From Paenibacillus sp. FSL R5-0341 (GTDB taxonomy: Bacteria; Bacillota; Bacilli; Paenibacillales; Paenibacillaceae), in NCBI RefSeq assembly GCF_037975235.1, contig NZ_CP150241.1, positions 2,604,001-2,668,000 of the forward strand: 64,000 nucleotides of DNA. Direction: 5' to 3'. Shown here one piece after another: positions 43,523 to 52,076 of the stretch. Within the stretch, counting starts at the first letter, position 1. Every line of letters starts with the position of its first letter. A program made the translations under genes and the position numbers. The notes under the pieces were generated by a model that was given only the letters and a program-made list of their open reading frames with translations, was not told the DNA's origin and searched no databases.

Positions 43523-43713
43523 TTTTGTTCCTCCTTAAATTATGAAAATTAGATTGTTATCACCTAAATGTTTAAAGCCTAGTTAAAAAGGTATCCAATC
43601 TTAGTTCGTTCAATATGAATTTTCATCTCTGTTATTCATAGGAACAAAAACATAATATCATGAGGGGTGAATAAAGTAAACAAAAAGCGTATAAAATGTC
43701 TATTTAGTATAGT

Positions 43714-43743
43714 TTGTTTAAAATGATGATTATGAGATATAAT
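43714..43743 (+). promoter_or_regulatory. Promoter of the TetR regulator
   Basis: TTGTTT (43714-43719), 18-base spacer, TATAAT (43738-43743), 24 bases before the ATG at 43767. Confidence 0.5.
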
Positions 43744-43766
43744 ATAAGGTATTAGGGGGCGCTTAG

Positions 43767-44426
43767 ATGGAACGGCAGAATGAAAAACAACATAATATGA
43801 GGATAACTCTTACTAGCAGGTTGTTAACGTACGTTAAAAAAAATGGATTTCAAAGTCTAAAGATGGATGAAATCGCAAAAATCATGGATATAAGCAGGGC
43901 CACTTTATATAAATATTTCTCTACCAAAGAAGATATCATAACGTTTATTGTGAGTATTTGCGTAGAATATATCCACGAAATTATTGAAGATTCTGACGCT
44001 GACCAAGTAATTGTTCAGCGATTTCAGCAAACATTTGAACAAACAATCTTATTAAAAGAGTTCTTCACAGACATTTTCCTAAGAGATCTTGAAAGTAGTT
44101 ATCCTGAGAACTATGAGCGACTAAAAGAATCCATGAAGCAACGAGAAGATCAGGAATTAGCTTTTTATGATGAAGGAATAAAAGAGGGTTTTTTTAATAA
44201 AATTGATGGTAGGCTCATCGTTATGCAAGATGAGATATTAAGAAACATTTTAGATGTAAAGTACTTGATGGAGAACCATTTGACTGTGTATCAAGTGCTA
44301 TTTGATTATTACAATCTAAAAAAAATTCAGTTGTTTAAACCTGATAAAATTAAAATGATAGATGACAACTTGATGATTCCTAAAATTGAGTATATGGCAC
44401 AAAAAATCTCAAAAAACTTATATTAA
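43767..44426 (+). CDS. TetR/AcrR family transcriptional regulator
   Basis: The 219-residue protein has the TetR helix-turn-helix at about residues 15-60 (LLTYVKKNGFQSLKMDEIAK and ISRATLYKYFSTKEDII) and a divergent helical ligand-binding domain rich in acidic and aromatic residues. ATG 43767 follows TTAGGGGGCGCTTAG. The gene is clearly AT-rich compared with the glycogen and sugar genes. It is divergent from the aldo/keto reductase, its probable target, and likely represses both promoters. The ligand is unknown. Confidence 0.9.
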   Translation: MERQNEKQHNMRITLTSRLLTYVKKNGFQSLKMDEIAKIMDISRATLYKYFSTKEDIITFIVSICVEYIHEIIEDSDADQVIVQRFQQTFEQTILLKEFFTDIFLRDLESSYPENYERLKESMKQREDQELAFYDEGIKEGFFNKIDGRLIVMQDEILRNILDVKYLMENHLTVYQVLFDYYNLKKIQLFKPDKIKMIDDNLMIPKIEYMAQKISKNLY

Positions 44427-44639
44427 ACTTAGTGACTTAGAATAATTTGGACATCATATGACGGTTTTTCCGTTATACATTAGAAGCATAAAAGGCACGA
44501 ATGAAACGCACGGCTGCACAATGTGGCACATGAGCGGGGCGTTCCTCTTCTTGCCTTTTCTTCTATTACATGTATAGGTGGATTAGAACAACAATCAGTT
44601 TCATTTCTTTTAAACAAAGTGCGTTTAAGATTAGAACGC
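44427..44639 (+). other. AT-rich spacer without a supported gene
   Basis: Together with 44697-44956 this makes up most of the 612-base gap between the TetR gene and the alcohol dehydrogenase. Short frames are present (for example a 39-codon frame from the ATG at 44459) but none has a ribosome site. A GTG mini-frame of nine codons (44798-44827, encoding MASSDKKWW) does have GGAGG in front. An 8-bp hairpin CTAACTAA/TTAGTTAG lies at 44764-44783. Confidence 0.5.
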
Positions 44640-44696
44640 AAAACAGACGAATACGAGGTCTCTCATTATAGGAGATCACTCGTATTCGTCTGTTTT
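44640..44696 (+). terminator. Long perfect inverted repeat, probable terminator
   Basis: AAAACAGACGAATACGAG (44640-44657) pairs perfectly over 18 bases with CTCGTATTCGTCTGTTTT (44679-44696), 21-base loop. It lies 213 bases after the TetR stop, farther than usual for a terminator. Confidence 0.65.
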
Positions 44697-44956
44697 AGCG
44701 AGCATAATTATTTATTATCATATGTGCAGCCTCGTTAGGATTGCATGTGAGGAAGTATTACGGCTAACTAAAAAATTAGTTAGAAACGGAGGATTTGGTG
44801 GCCTCTAGCGACAAGAAGTGGTGGTAAGTGAGTGTTGATGCCATATTATGGATTAATTATTTATGTTTCTATAGAAGAATAGAAGGCGAAATGATTTTAA
44901 TTTAAGTGAATAGAGTATGTTAAACTGAGACTGTTATGTAACATTTATCGGACTCA

Positions 44957-44974
44957 TTGTGATTTATTTCACTA
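44957..44974 (+). promoter_or_regulatory. Candidate Rex-binding site
   Basis: TTGTGATTTATTTCACTA matches 12 of 14 fixed positions of the Gram-positive Rex consensus TTGTGAAN4TTCACAA. Rex represses fermentative genes when NADH is low, fitting the alcohol dehydrogenase downstream. Confidence 0.65.
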
Positions 44975-44978
44975 TATC

Positions 44979-44992
44979 TGAAAACGGATTCA
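44979..44992 (+). promoter_or_regulatory. Candidate cre site
   Basis: TGAAAACGGATTCA matches TGWAANCGNWNWCA and is two bases upstream of the TACAAT (44995-45000) -10 element of the alcohol dehydrogenase. Confidence 0.6.
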
Positions 44993-45038
44993 GTTACAAT
45001 GTAGATAGTAAATCAGGGGTTACAGGAGGCTGGTTCAA

Positions 45039-46190
45039 ATGGCAACACATGCATATTATGTTCCGCCCGTGAACTTGATGGGTAGAGGATGTTTACAGGA
45101 AGCAGGCCAGATGATTGAACAGATGGGTATCCGCAAAGCGCTGGTTGTAAGTGATCACCAATTGATTACTTCAGGTGTTGCAGAGCAGGTACTGTCTATA
45201 TTAAGAAAATCAGGGTTAGACTATGTCGTATATGATGAGGTTCAGCCTAATCCAACATGTCAGAATGTACATGACGGACTTCGAGTATTCCAGGATCATG
45301 GCTGTGACGCCATTATATCGATAGGCGGAGGTTCACCGCAGGATGCTGCCAAAGGCATTGGCATTGTAGCTACCAATGGTGGCCATATCCGTGAATATGA
45401 AGGATTGCATCAATCGAAACATAAGTCCGTGCCACTTGTGGCTTTTAACACAACGGCTGGCACATCGAGTGAGGTGACAATTAACTACGTGATTACAGAT
45501 GAGGAACGTAAAGTGAAGATGGTGATGGTGGACCGCAACAGTCTGGTCTCTCTGTCGGTTAATGATCCGGAGCTGATGCTCAGCAAACCTGCAAGTCTCA
45601 CAGCGGCGACAGGAATGGACGCACTGACACATGCCGTTGAAGCGATGGTTACACCGGGTGGATTTACAGTGACAAGTGCGACAGCTGCAGCAGCTGTTGA
45701 ACTGATCTTTGAATATTTGCCAAGAGCCGTGAGGGACGGTAGTGATCTGGAAGCGCGGGAACATATGACGTACGCGTGTTTCTTGGGTGGAATCGCTTTT
45801 AATAATGCGGGCCTTGGTTATGTGCATGCGATGGCGCATCAACTGGGTGGCGTATATGATCTGCCGCATGGTGTGTGTAACGCCATGTTACTCCCCTATG
45901 TAGAGGAGCTCAATGCCAAGCATGTACCGGGCAAATTCCGTCATATTGCTAAGGCAATTGGTATGGATGTGAAGGGTAGAAGTGATGAGGAATGTTCCGA
46001 TTACGTCATTGAGGCCATTCGACAGCTATCGAAGGAAGTAGGGATCCCTGAGAAACTGTCCGAACTCGGTGTAAACGATCCTGATGTGGAACTGCTTGCC
46101 GATAACGCGATGAAAGATGCCTGTGCACCAGGAAATCCATATCAACCGTCCAAGGATGAAGTGATGGAGCTGTTCCGCAAAATTATATAG
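45039..46190 (+). CDS. Iron-containing alcohol dehydrogenase
   Basis: The 383-residue protein is a group III (Fe-dependent) alcohol dehydrogenase: N-terminal NAD-binding fold with IISIGGGSPQDAAKG and FNTTAGTSSEVT, then the metal site in GMDALTHAVEA and GLGYVHAMAHQLGGVYDLPHG with the three His and one Asp ligands. It interconverts primary alcohols or diols and aldehydes with NAD(H). ATG 45039 follows ACAGGAGGCTGGTTCAA. The upstream Rex and cre boxes suggest control by redox state and carbon source. A terminator follows at 46287. Confidence 0.94.
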   Translation: MATHAYYVPPVNLMGRGCLQEAGQMIEQMGIRKALVVSDHQLITSGVAEQVLSILRKSGLDYVVYDEVQPNPTCQNVHDGLRVFQDHGCDAIISIGGGSPQDAAKGIGIVATNGGHIREYEGLHQSKHKSVPLVAFNTTAGTSSEVTINYVITDEERKVKMVMVDRNSLVSLSVNDPELMLSKPASLTAATGMDALTHAVEAMVTPGGFTVTSATAAAAVELIFEYLPRAVRDGSDLEAREHMTYACFLGGIAFNNAGLGYVHAMAHQLGGVYDLPHGVCNAMLLPYVEELNAKHVPGKFRHIAKAIGMDVKGRSDEECSDYVIEAIRQLSKEVGIPEKLSELGVNDPDVELLADNAMKDACAPGNPYQPSKDEVMELFRKII

Positions 46191-46286
46191 GCCATTTTAG
46201 GAACGTTTAGGAACGGATATAGAAAAAGTAAAGTACAGTATGATCCTGCGAATGAGCATGGACCAAGCAGGGGCATAAAATAGACA

Positions 46287-46324
46287 GACAAAATGAGCCG
46301 GGATTGAAAGTCGGCTTTTTTGTC
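46287..46324 (+). terminator. Terminator after the alcohol dehydrogenase
   Basis: GACAAAA..AGCCG pairs with CGGCT..TTTTGTC, with a T run on the 3' arm. Confidence 0.8.
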
Positions 46325-46759
46325 ATGTTCGCAATCTATTTTTTTACTTATTTTTCCACTTAATGATTGCACAAAAACTAAAGGATTTTGCTTCTCTATT
46401 ATCGAATACATTATGAATAGCACCGGCACGAGAAAGGGTAATTTGAACCTAAACTTGATGTCGATGTTTTCCAGTAAGATTCCCCAGTCCGTTTCGTGTT
46501 TAATGTTAAATAGGAGTAGTCTATTTCATTGTCCACGAGCTACACCTTAAGCTCTACATCTAACATTCACCTCAGTAGGTCAGTCAAGGCAATTCTACAC
46601 CGCATTATCTCTATTTCAGGTTTCACAATTCAAGAAGTTCAACTGCAAGTTGAATCATCCAGCTACACATCTGTACAGCAAGCTCCTAATCAAGACAACA
46701 GTGTCCACACAACAGAATATCGATTATGGGCTCTGAAATGAATCAGAACGAATGCACGT
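46325..46759 (+). promoter_or_regulatory. Upstream region of the glycogen genes, no supported gene
   Basis: This 435-base stretch holds only frames without ribosome sites. A perfect hairpin TTCAACT-GCA-AGTTGAA lies at 46638-46654, about 120 bases before glgC. No clear sigma-A promoter pair was found. It probably contains the glg promoter and leader. Confidence 0.45.
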
Positions 46760-46775
46760 GGAGGAGGCTGTAATG

Positions 46776-47945
46776 ATGGCGAAAAAAGAAGTTGTAGCGA
46801 TGCTACTTGCCGGAGGGCAAGGTAAGAGGTTAAAAGGATTAACCAAATCACTGGCGAAGCCAGCTGTATATTTTGGAGGAACATACCGAATCATTGATTT
46901 TCCACTGAGTAACTGCTCCAATTCGGGTATTGATACGGTTGGCGTGTTGACCCAGTATGAACCACTCGTCCTGCATTCTTACATAGGCATTGGCAGTGAC
47001 TGGGATCTGGATCGGAAAAACGGCGGGGTATATGTACTTCCTCCACATGAACGTGAAGACGGTAGCAACTGGTACCGGGGTACAGCGGATGCGATCTTCC
47101 GCAACCTGAACTTTATTGAACAATTCGATCCTGAGCATGTGCTCATTCTGTCAGGGGATCATATCTATAAGATGGACTATGAAAAAATGCTCCAGTATCA
47201 CAAAGAAAAAGATGCGGACTGCACCATATCGGTTATTGATGTCTCATTGGAAGAAGCCAGCCGTTTCGGCGTGCTGAACACCAACGATGACTATAGCATC
47301 TATGAATTCGAAGAAAAACCTCCTGAACCCAAGAGCACACTCGCTTCCATGGGTATCTATCTCTTCAAGTGGGATGTACTGAAACGTTTCCTGATCCAGG
47401 ATGAACAACAGGCATCCACCTCCTATGATTTTGGTAAAGATATCATTCCTTTGTTGCTTGAAAATGAAAAATCCTTATATGCGTATCCGTTCGAAGGTTA
47501 CTGGAAAGACGTAGGTACCATTCGCAGTCTATGGGAATCCAATATGGACCTGTTGGACGAAGACACCCCGTTTAACCTGAATGATCCGGACTGGCGTATC
47601 TTTACACGTAATCCGAACCAACCTGCACAATACATCTCGCCATCGGCCAAAGTACGGAATTGCATTATTAGTGAAGGCAGTGTTGTGCATGGTGAGGTTA
47701 ATCATTCCGTTCTGTTCTATGGAATTGAAGTTGGGGAGAACAGCGCCGTCATTGATTCGGTCATCATGCCAAGAGTGAAAATTGGTCAGAATGTGAGAAT
47801 TCACCGAGCGATTATCTCAGAAGGATTGGTTATTCCGGATGGAACACAGATTTCGCCTGCACCGGGAGATGAAAGTGATATATTGCTCGTGGATCAGGAA
47901 GAACTGGAACGTCAGCTTCGCCAAGGAATAACCAGCAAGGCCTAA
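46776..47945 (+). CDS. glgC: Glucose-1-phosphate adenylyltransferase, catalytic subunit
   Basis: ATG 46776 is eight bases after GGAGGAGG; the adjacent ATG 46773 is a close alternative. The 389-residue protein resembles B. subtilis GlgC throughout: the nucleotide loop [60 protein letters not shown] and [13 protein letters not shown], then a left-handed beta-helix. It makes ADP-glucose from ATP and glucose-1-phosphate, the committed step of glycogen synthesis. The next gene, 26 bases downstream, encodes the GlgD partner; in Bacillus relatives the two form a heterotetramer. Confidence 0.96.
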   Translation: MAKKEVVAMLLAGGQGKRLKGLTKSLAKPAVYFGGTYRIIDFPLSNCSNSGIDTVGVLTQYEPLVLHSYIGIGSDWDLDRKNGGVYVLPPHEREDGSNWYRGTADAIFRNLNFIEQFDPEHVLILSGDHIYKMDYEKMLQYHKEKDADCTISVIDVSLEEASRFGVLNTNDDYSIYEFEEKPPEPKSTLASMGIYLFKWDVLKRFLIQDEQQASTSYDFGKDIIPLLLENEKSLYAYPFEGYWKDVGTIRSLWESNMDLLDEDTPFNLNDPDWRIFTRNPNQPAQYISPSAKVRNCIISEGSVVHGEVNHSVLFYGIEVGENSAVIDSVIMPRVKIGQNVRIHRAIISEGLVIPDGTQISPAPGDESDILLVDQEELERQLRQGITSKA

Positions 47946-47971
47946 TTGAAGCCAAAAGGACGGTGCATGCG

Positions 47972-49075
47972 ATGAAACCATTGATCGGAGTTATTAACCT
48001 TGACCATGAACTTGAGGAATTGAAGGAATTGACGTACTTTCGCTGCGGAGCCGCGGTGCCTTATGCCGGGCGTTACCGTCTGATCGATTTTGTTCTATCC
48101 AATATGATGAATGCAGGCATTGAGAGTATAGGGGTATTTGTACGTCGTAAGTATCGTTCGCTGATGGACCATCTTGGTGACGGCAAGCCTTGGGATTTGG
48201 ATCGCAAGCATGGAGGTATGTTTATTTTGCCACCGGACTGGAACGATCCAACAGATACGTCACAGGGGGATTTGCAGCATTTCCATAACAATTTGGACTT
48301 TTTCCACAGAGGTGCAGGGCAATATGTCGTGCATGCGGGCAGTCGCCATGTGACAAAAGCAGACCTCCAGGACGTCTACAGGTATCACATCAGCAAAGGA
48401 GCGGACGTTACACTGGTTTGCAAAAAAGTGGATCAGCTGCTGCCTGAGCATGACGCCTGTGTCAAAGTTGACCATGACGGGGACGGTAACGTAGTGGACA
48501 TTCACCAAAGCGCTAACCACCCGAATATATATACAGAAATTTTCATCATGGAAAAGGAATTGTTCCTGCGTCAGGTGCAACGTTGCATCGATCACGGCGA
48601 GAGCCATTTCTTCCGGGATGTCATTCAAAAAAATCCGGATGGATTGAATATCGCTGCGTATGCATATGATGGCTATCACGCAGTGATCAATTCCATCGAC
48701 AGTTATTATCGTAACAGTATGGAACTGCTCAACACAGGGCAATATGAACAACTGTTCAAGGAAGATCCGGTTCAGACCAAAATTAAATATGAAGCCCCAG
48801 CCAAATACCTGGATACCGCTGATGTTAAACATTCACTGCTTGCCAATGGCTGCATCGTAGGTGGAGAGGTGGAGGACAGCATTCTGTTCCGCGGTGTACA
48901 AGTGGCCAAGGGTGCCAAAATTAAAGGTTCCATCATCATGCAGAAATGTTACATTGGTGAAGGGACGGTTCTTGAGAACGTCATTCTGGATAAAGACGTG
49001 AAGTTGACCGGAGGACAGACGCTGATCGGTGACCCGTCGAATCCATACATTTTAGCGAAAAGTACTATTATCTAA
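47972..49075 (+). CDS. glgD: Glucose-1-phosphate adenylyltransferase, GlgD subunit
   Basis: ATG 47972 lies downstream of AAAAGGACGG; an in-frame GTG at 47963 overlaps that site. The 367-residue protein is a GlgC paralogue in which the GG-rich catalytic loop has gone (residues 4-30 read IGVINLDHELEELKELTYF), while the rest of the fold is kept (AGRYRLIDFVLSNMMNAGIE, GDGKPWDLDRKHGGMFILPP, C-terminal beta-helix). GlgD is thus non-catalytic and raises the activity of GlgC. No glgA or glgB follows; a foldback element separates it from glgP. Confidence 0.94.
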   Translation: MKPLIGVINLDHELEELKELTYFRCGAAVPYAGRYRLIDFVLSNMMNAGIESIGVFVRRKYRSLMDHLGDGKPWDLDRKHGGMFILPPDWNDPTDTSQGDLQHFHNNLDFFHRGAGQYVVHAGSRHVTKADLQDVYRYHISKGADVTLVCKKVDQLLPEHDACVKVDHDGDGNVVDIHQSANHPNIYTEIFIMEKELFLRQVQRCIDHGESHFFRDVIQKNPDGLNIAAYAYDGYHAVINSIDSYYRNSMELLNTGQYEQLFKEDPVQTKIKYEAPAKYLDTADVKHSLLANGCIVGGEVEDSILFRGVQVAKGAKIKGSIIMQKCYIGEGTVLENVILDKDVKLTGGQTLIGDPSNPYILAKSTII

Positions 49076-49119
49076 TACCCACACGTAACCGATATCTTCT
49101 ATAAATATATATAAAATAA

Positions 49120-49369
49120 AAATCCTGTAGGACGGATTTAAGGTTCATACACTAAAGTTGTTTGGCAAAGAGCGTAGCAGTAAGTGAAGGTGACGAAATC
49201 GATTCTGAAGAAGCGTAGCGTTCGCCTTTATCACTGTATTTTCACATCTAAATAATCATTCAAGAAAATACAGGGATAACAGCGATCAAAAGAACGATTC
49301 GTAACCGTAACGGGCGCATGCTCAAACCAAAATGTTGAGTGTATGAACCGCCACCGTCCTGCAGGATTT
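49120..49369. repeat. Foldback intergenic element, copy C, at the glgD-glgP junction
   Basis: A 250-bp nested inverted repeat. Outer arms AAATCCTGTAGGACGG (49120-49135) and CCGTCCTGCAGGATTT (49354-49369) match at 15 of 16; next GGTTCATACACT (49142-49153) and AGTGTATGAACC (49338-49349) match perfectly. The inner stem TTATCACTGTATTTTC (49228-49243) and GAAAATACAGGGATAA (49264-49279) matches at 15 of 16. AGCGTTCGCCT and GGGATAACAGCGAT are shared with copies A and B. The element ends seven bases before the GGGAGGAA of glgP. Confidence 0.88.
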
Positions 49370-49388
49370 CCCCGGGAGGAACCTACTT

Positions 49389-51821
49389 TTGTTTGACAAC
49401 AAAGAAACGTTCAAGAGTATCTTTACACGGAATCTGGTCAGCAAATTGGGCAAACCGATTGAAGAAGCAACACAGGAAGACGTGTACCATGTACTGGGAA
49501 GCATGATTCGTGAATATGCAGGCCAGGATTGGGCAGCGTCGAATCAGGGGTTTAAGCAGCGCCAGGATAAACAGGTCTATTACTTCTCGCTGGAATTCCT
49601 GATTGGACGTCTGCTCGGCAACAATCTGCTGAATGTGAATGAATTGGAATTGGTGCGCGATAGTCTGGCTGAGCTGGGCTTCTCCTTGGAAGAGGTGGAA
49701 GAACAGGAGGCGGATGCAGGACTCGGTAACGGAGGTCTCGGACGACTCGCTGCCTGTTTCCTGGATTCACTTGCATCACTTGGGTACGCGGGACATGGCT
49801 GCGGCATTCGGTATAAATACGGATTGTTTGAGCAAAAGATCATCAATGGCAATCAGGTCGAATTACCTGACAATTGGCTGGATAAAGGCAACGAATGGGA
49901 AGTACGTCGTCCAGACAAAAAGGTGGAAGTGCAGTTCTGGGGCCGGGTGGAGGCTCACGAGCAGGATGGAGAATATCAGTTTGTTACAAAAGATGCCGAA
50001 TCGGTTGTGGCCATTCCCTATGACGTGCCTGTCATCGGTTATGGTCAAACCCATGTGAACACATTGCGTCTATGGAGTGCCGAGCCGAAGCGCGAGACTT
50101 CACTCGACACCCCTTCGAACTACTACGGCTATCTGGACTATAGCCGTTCGGTTGAATCGATCTCGGAATTTCTGTATCCTGATGATTCCCAGTATGAAGG
50201 AAAGCTGCTACGATTGAAGCAGCAATACTTCATGTGTTCAGCAGGCGTGCAAAGTGCGTTACGTACATTCAATAAGCTGGAGCTTTCGTATGATCGTTTG
50301 CCAGATAAAGTGGCTTTCCACATCAACGACACGCATCCAACCTTGGTTATTCCTGAACTGATGCGCATCCTGATTGATGTGAAGGGTTATGGCTGGGATG
50401 AAGCATGGGATATCACAACTCGCACAGTATCGTACACCAATCATACAACGCTTAGTGAGGCGCTTGAGAAATGGCCTGTATCCATGATCAGCAAGCTGCT
50501 GCCACGGATTTATATGATCATTGAAGAGATCAACAAACGCTTCTGTGGCATGCTGCTGGATCGGTACCCAGGAGATCAGGATCGCATAGGGCATCTGGCG
50601 ATCGTTGCGAACGATCAGGTGCGGATGGCGCATTTGGCGATTGTAGGCAGTCATAGCGTGAATGGTGTCGCGGCATTGCATACCGAGATTTTGAAGGAGC
50701 GTGAGATGGCTCCGTTCTATGCACTTTATCCAGAGCGTTTCAATAACAAAACGAATGGTATTACCCATCGCCGCTGGCTGATGCATGCCAATCCGAAACT
50801 GTCGGATCTCATTACAGATACAATTGGTAACGAATGGATAACAGAGCCGGGCAAGCTGGACCAGCTGGCAGGTTTTGCGGATAATACATCATTCCAAGAG
50901 CAGTTCCGTTCGATTAAGCGGGATAATAAGGAACGACTTGCTGCATATATTCTGGATCATACTGGAACGACAGTGAATCCGGATTCCATTTTTGATGTGC
51001 AGGTGAAGAGGCTGCATGGGTACAAACGGCAACTGTTAAACATTCTGCATGTGATGCATCTGTATAACCGGCTTAAGAATGATGCTTCGTTTGATATGGT
51101 GCCGCGTACGTTCATCTTTGGAGCCAAGGCAGCACCGAGTTATTATTTTGCCAAGAAAATCATCAAGCTGATTAATACGGTATCTGACACGGTGAATCGG
51201 GATGCAGCGGTGAATGACCGCTTGAAGGTATTTTTCCTCGAAAACTATTCCGTCTCTCTTGCAGAGAAGATTATTCCGGCTGCGGATGTTAGTGAACAGA
51301 TCTCAACCGCAGGCAAGGAAGCTTCGGGTACGGGCAACATGAAGTTTATGATGAATGGCGCCTTAACGATTGGCACGATGGATGGGGCCAATGTGGAGAT
51401 GGCAGAGCAGGTCGGAGAGGAAAACATGTTCATCTATGGTCTGCGCGCAGACGAAGTGCTTGAGTATTATCGTTCCGGCAGCTACCGTCCGAATGAGATT
51501 GTGCAGCACGATGAACGGATTCGTGAGGTCGTGGAGCAATTGGTACATCCAGGTGCATTCTGTTATCGTGACGGAGAATTCTGGGATATCTATGACTCGC
51601 TACTGGCTCACGGTGATGAATACTTTGTATTGCGTGATTTTGCTGCTTATGCTGACGCGCATGCTGCCATTGACCAGGCGTATCGGGATGTTCCAGGCTG
51701 GACTCGGAAAGCGATATTGAACACGGCTCATTCTGGTATATTCTCCAGTGATCGTACCATTAGTGAGTATGCTACGGATATATGGGGTATTCATCCCGTG
51801 TCCGGGAACTGGAAAGGTTAA
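49389..51821 (+). CDS. glgP: Glycogen/maltodextrin phosphorylase
   Basis: The start is TTG 49389, nine bases after GGGAGGAA. The 810-residue protein has the GT35 layout: N-terminal GNGGLGRLAACFLDSLA, YYGYLDYSRSVESIS, FHINDTHPTLVIPELMR, VKRLHGYKRQLLNILH, and the PLP site EASGTGNMKFMMNGALTIGT with Lys652 binding PLP. It releases glucose-1-phosphate from glycogen using phosphate. It is at the end of the glgC-glgD-glgP group but separated from glgD by the foldback element, which may set its expression apart. Length is normal for bacterial GlgP. Confidence 0.95.
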   Translation: MFDNKETFKSIFTRNLVSKLGKPIEEATQEDVYHVLGSMIREYAGQDWAASNQGFKQRQDKQVYYFSLEFLIGRLLGNNLLNVNELELVRDSLAELGFSLEEVEEQEADAGLGNGGLGRLAACFLDSLASLGYAGHGCGIRYKYGLFEQKIINGNQVELPDNWLDKGNEWEVRRPDKKVEVQFWGRVEAHEQDGEYQFVTKDAESVVAIPYDVPVIGYGQTHVNTLRLWSAEPKRETSLDTPSNYYGYLDYSRSVESISEFLYPDDSQYEGKLLRLKQQYFMCSAGVQSALRTFNKLELSYDRLPDKVAFHINDTHPTLVIPELMRILIDVKGYGWDEAWDITTRTVSYTNHTTLSEALEKWPVSMISKLLPRIYMIIEEINKRFCGMLLDRYPGDQDRIGHLAIVANDQVRMAHLAIVGSHSVNGVAALHTEILKEREMAPFYALYPERFNNKTNGITHRRWLMHANPKLSDLITDTIGNEWITEPGKLDQLAGFADNTSFQEQFRSIKRDNKERLAAYILDHTGTTVNPDSIFDVQVKRLHGYKRQLLNILHVMHLYNRLKNDASFDMVPRTFIFGAKAAPSYYFAKKIIKLINTVSDTVNRDAAVNDRLKVFFLENYSVSLAEKIIPAADVSEQISTAGKEASGTGNMKFMMNGALTIGTMDGANVEMAEQVGEENMFIYGLRADEVLEYYRSGSYRPNEIVQHDERIREVVEQLVHPGAFCYRDGEFWDIYDSLLAHGDEYFVLRDFAAYADAHAAIDQAYRDVPGWTRKAILNTAHSGIFSSDRTISEYATDIWGIHPVSGNWKG

Positions 51822-51841
51822 GAATAAATTGTTAGGCAAAC

Positions 51842-51926
51842 AAATCCCCTTGTTCACAAGAGCTATCTCTCCTGGTTAATCAATCATCGTAGAGAGCATC
51901 TCCTTGTAGAACAAGGGGATTTTGGC
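51842..51926 (+). terminator. Terminator after glgP
   Basis: AAATCCCCTTGTTC (51842-51855) pairs perfectly with GAACAAGGGGATTT (51909-51922); the 53-base interior has a second imperfect stem. Confidence 0.75.
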
Positions 51927-51935
51927 TTACAGTGA

Positions 51936-52034
51936 ATTAATGAACGGAGGGAAGGACCAGACTTTGAAGTGACGGATGTCTGGAAATCGACCCCTGAACA
52001 ACTGGACATGAAGATCTATATCCCGTTAAAATAG
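51936..52034 (+). pseudogene. Remnant of a GyrI-like/effector-binding domain protein (C-terminal end)
   Basis: An open stretch without start codon follows an in-frame stop at 51933. Its 32 codons include RREGPDFEVTDVW, STPEQLDMKIYIPLK and then TAG. The ending PEQLDMKIYIPLK is typical of the last residues of GyrI-like effector-binding domains found in AraC or MerR regulators. The rest of the gene is absent; the glgP terminator lies just ahead, suggesting a deletion removed the upstream part. Identification rests on this short ending only. Confidence 0.5.
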
Positions 52035-52076
52035 AGCTTACCGCTTTGCGGAAATCAAGGTCGGAGGACGGGATGA

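Noticed and set aside
44523..44738. 71-codon frame in the gap after the TetR gene
   Set aside because: It runs across the 18-bp inverted repeat and has no ribosome site.
44427..45038. T-box or other riboswitch before the alcohol dehydrogenase
   Set aside because: No T-box core or recognised aptamer pattern was found; the signals seen are DNA operator sites.
46320..46741. Two short plus-strand frames before glgC
   Set aside because: Neither has a ribosome site and both are of low-complexity or unlikely composition; treated as leader or promoter DNA.
47972..49075. glgD as a broken copy of glgC
   Set aside because: Loss of the catalytic loop is the normal state of GlgD, and the gene is intact and coupled to glgC.
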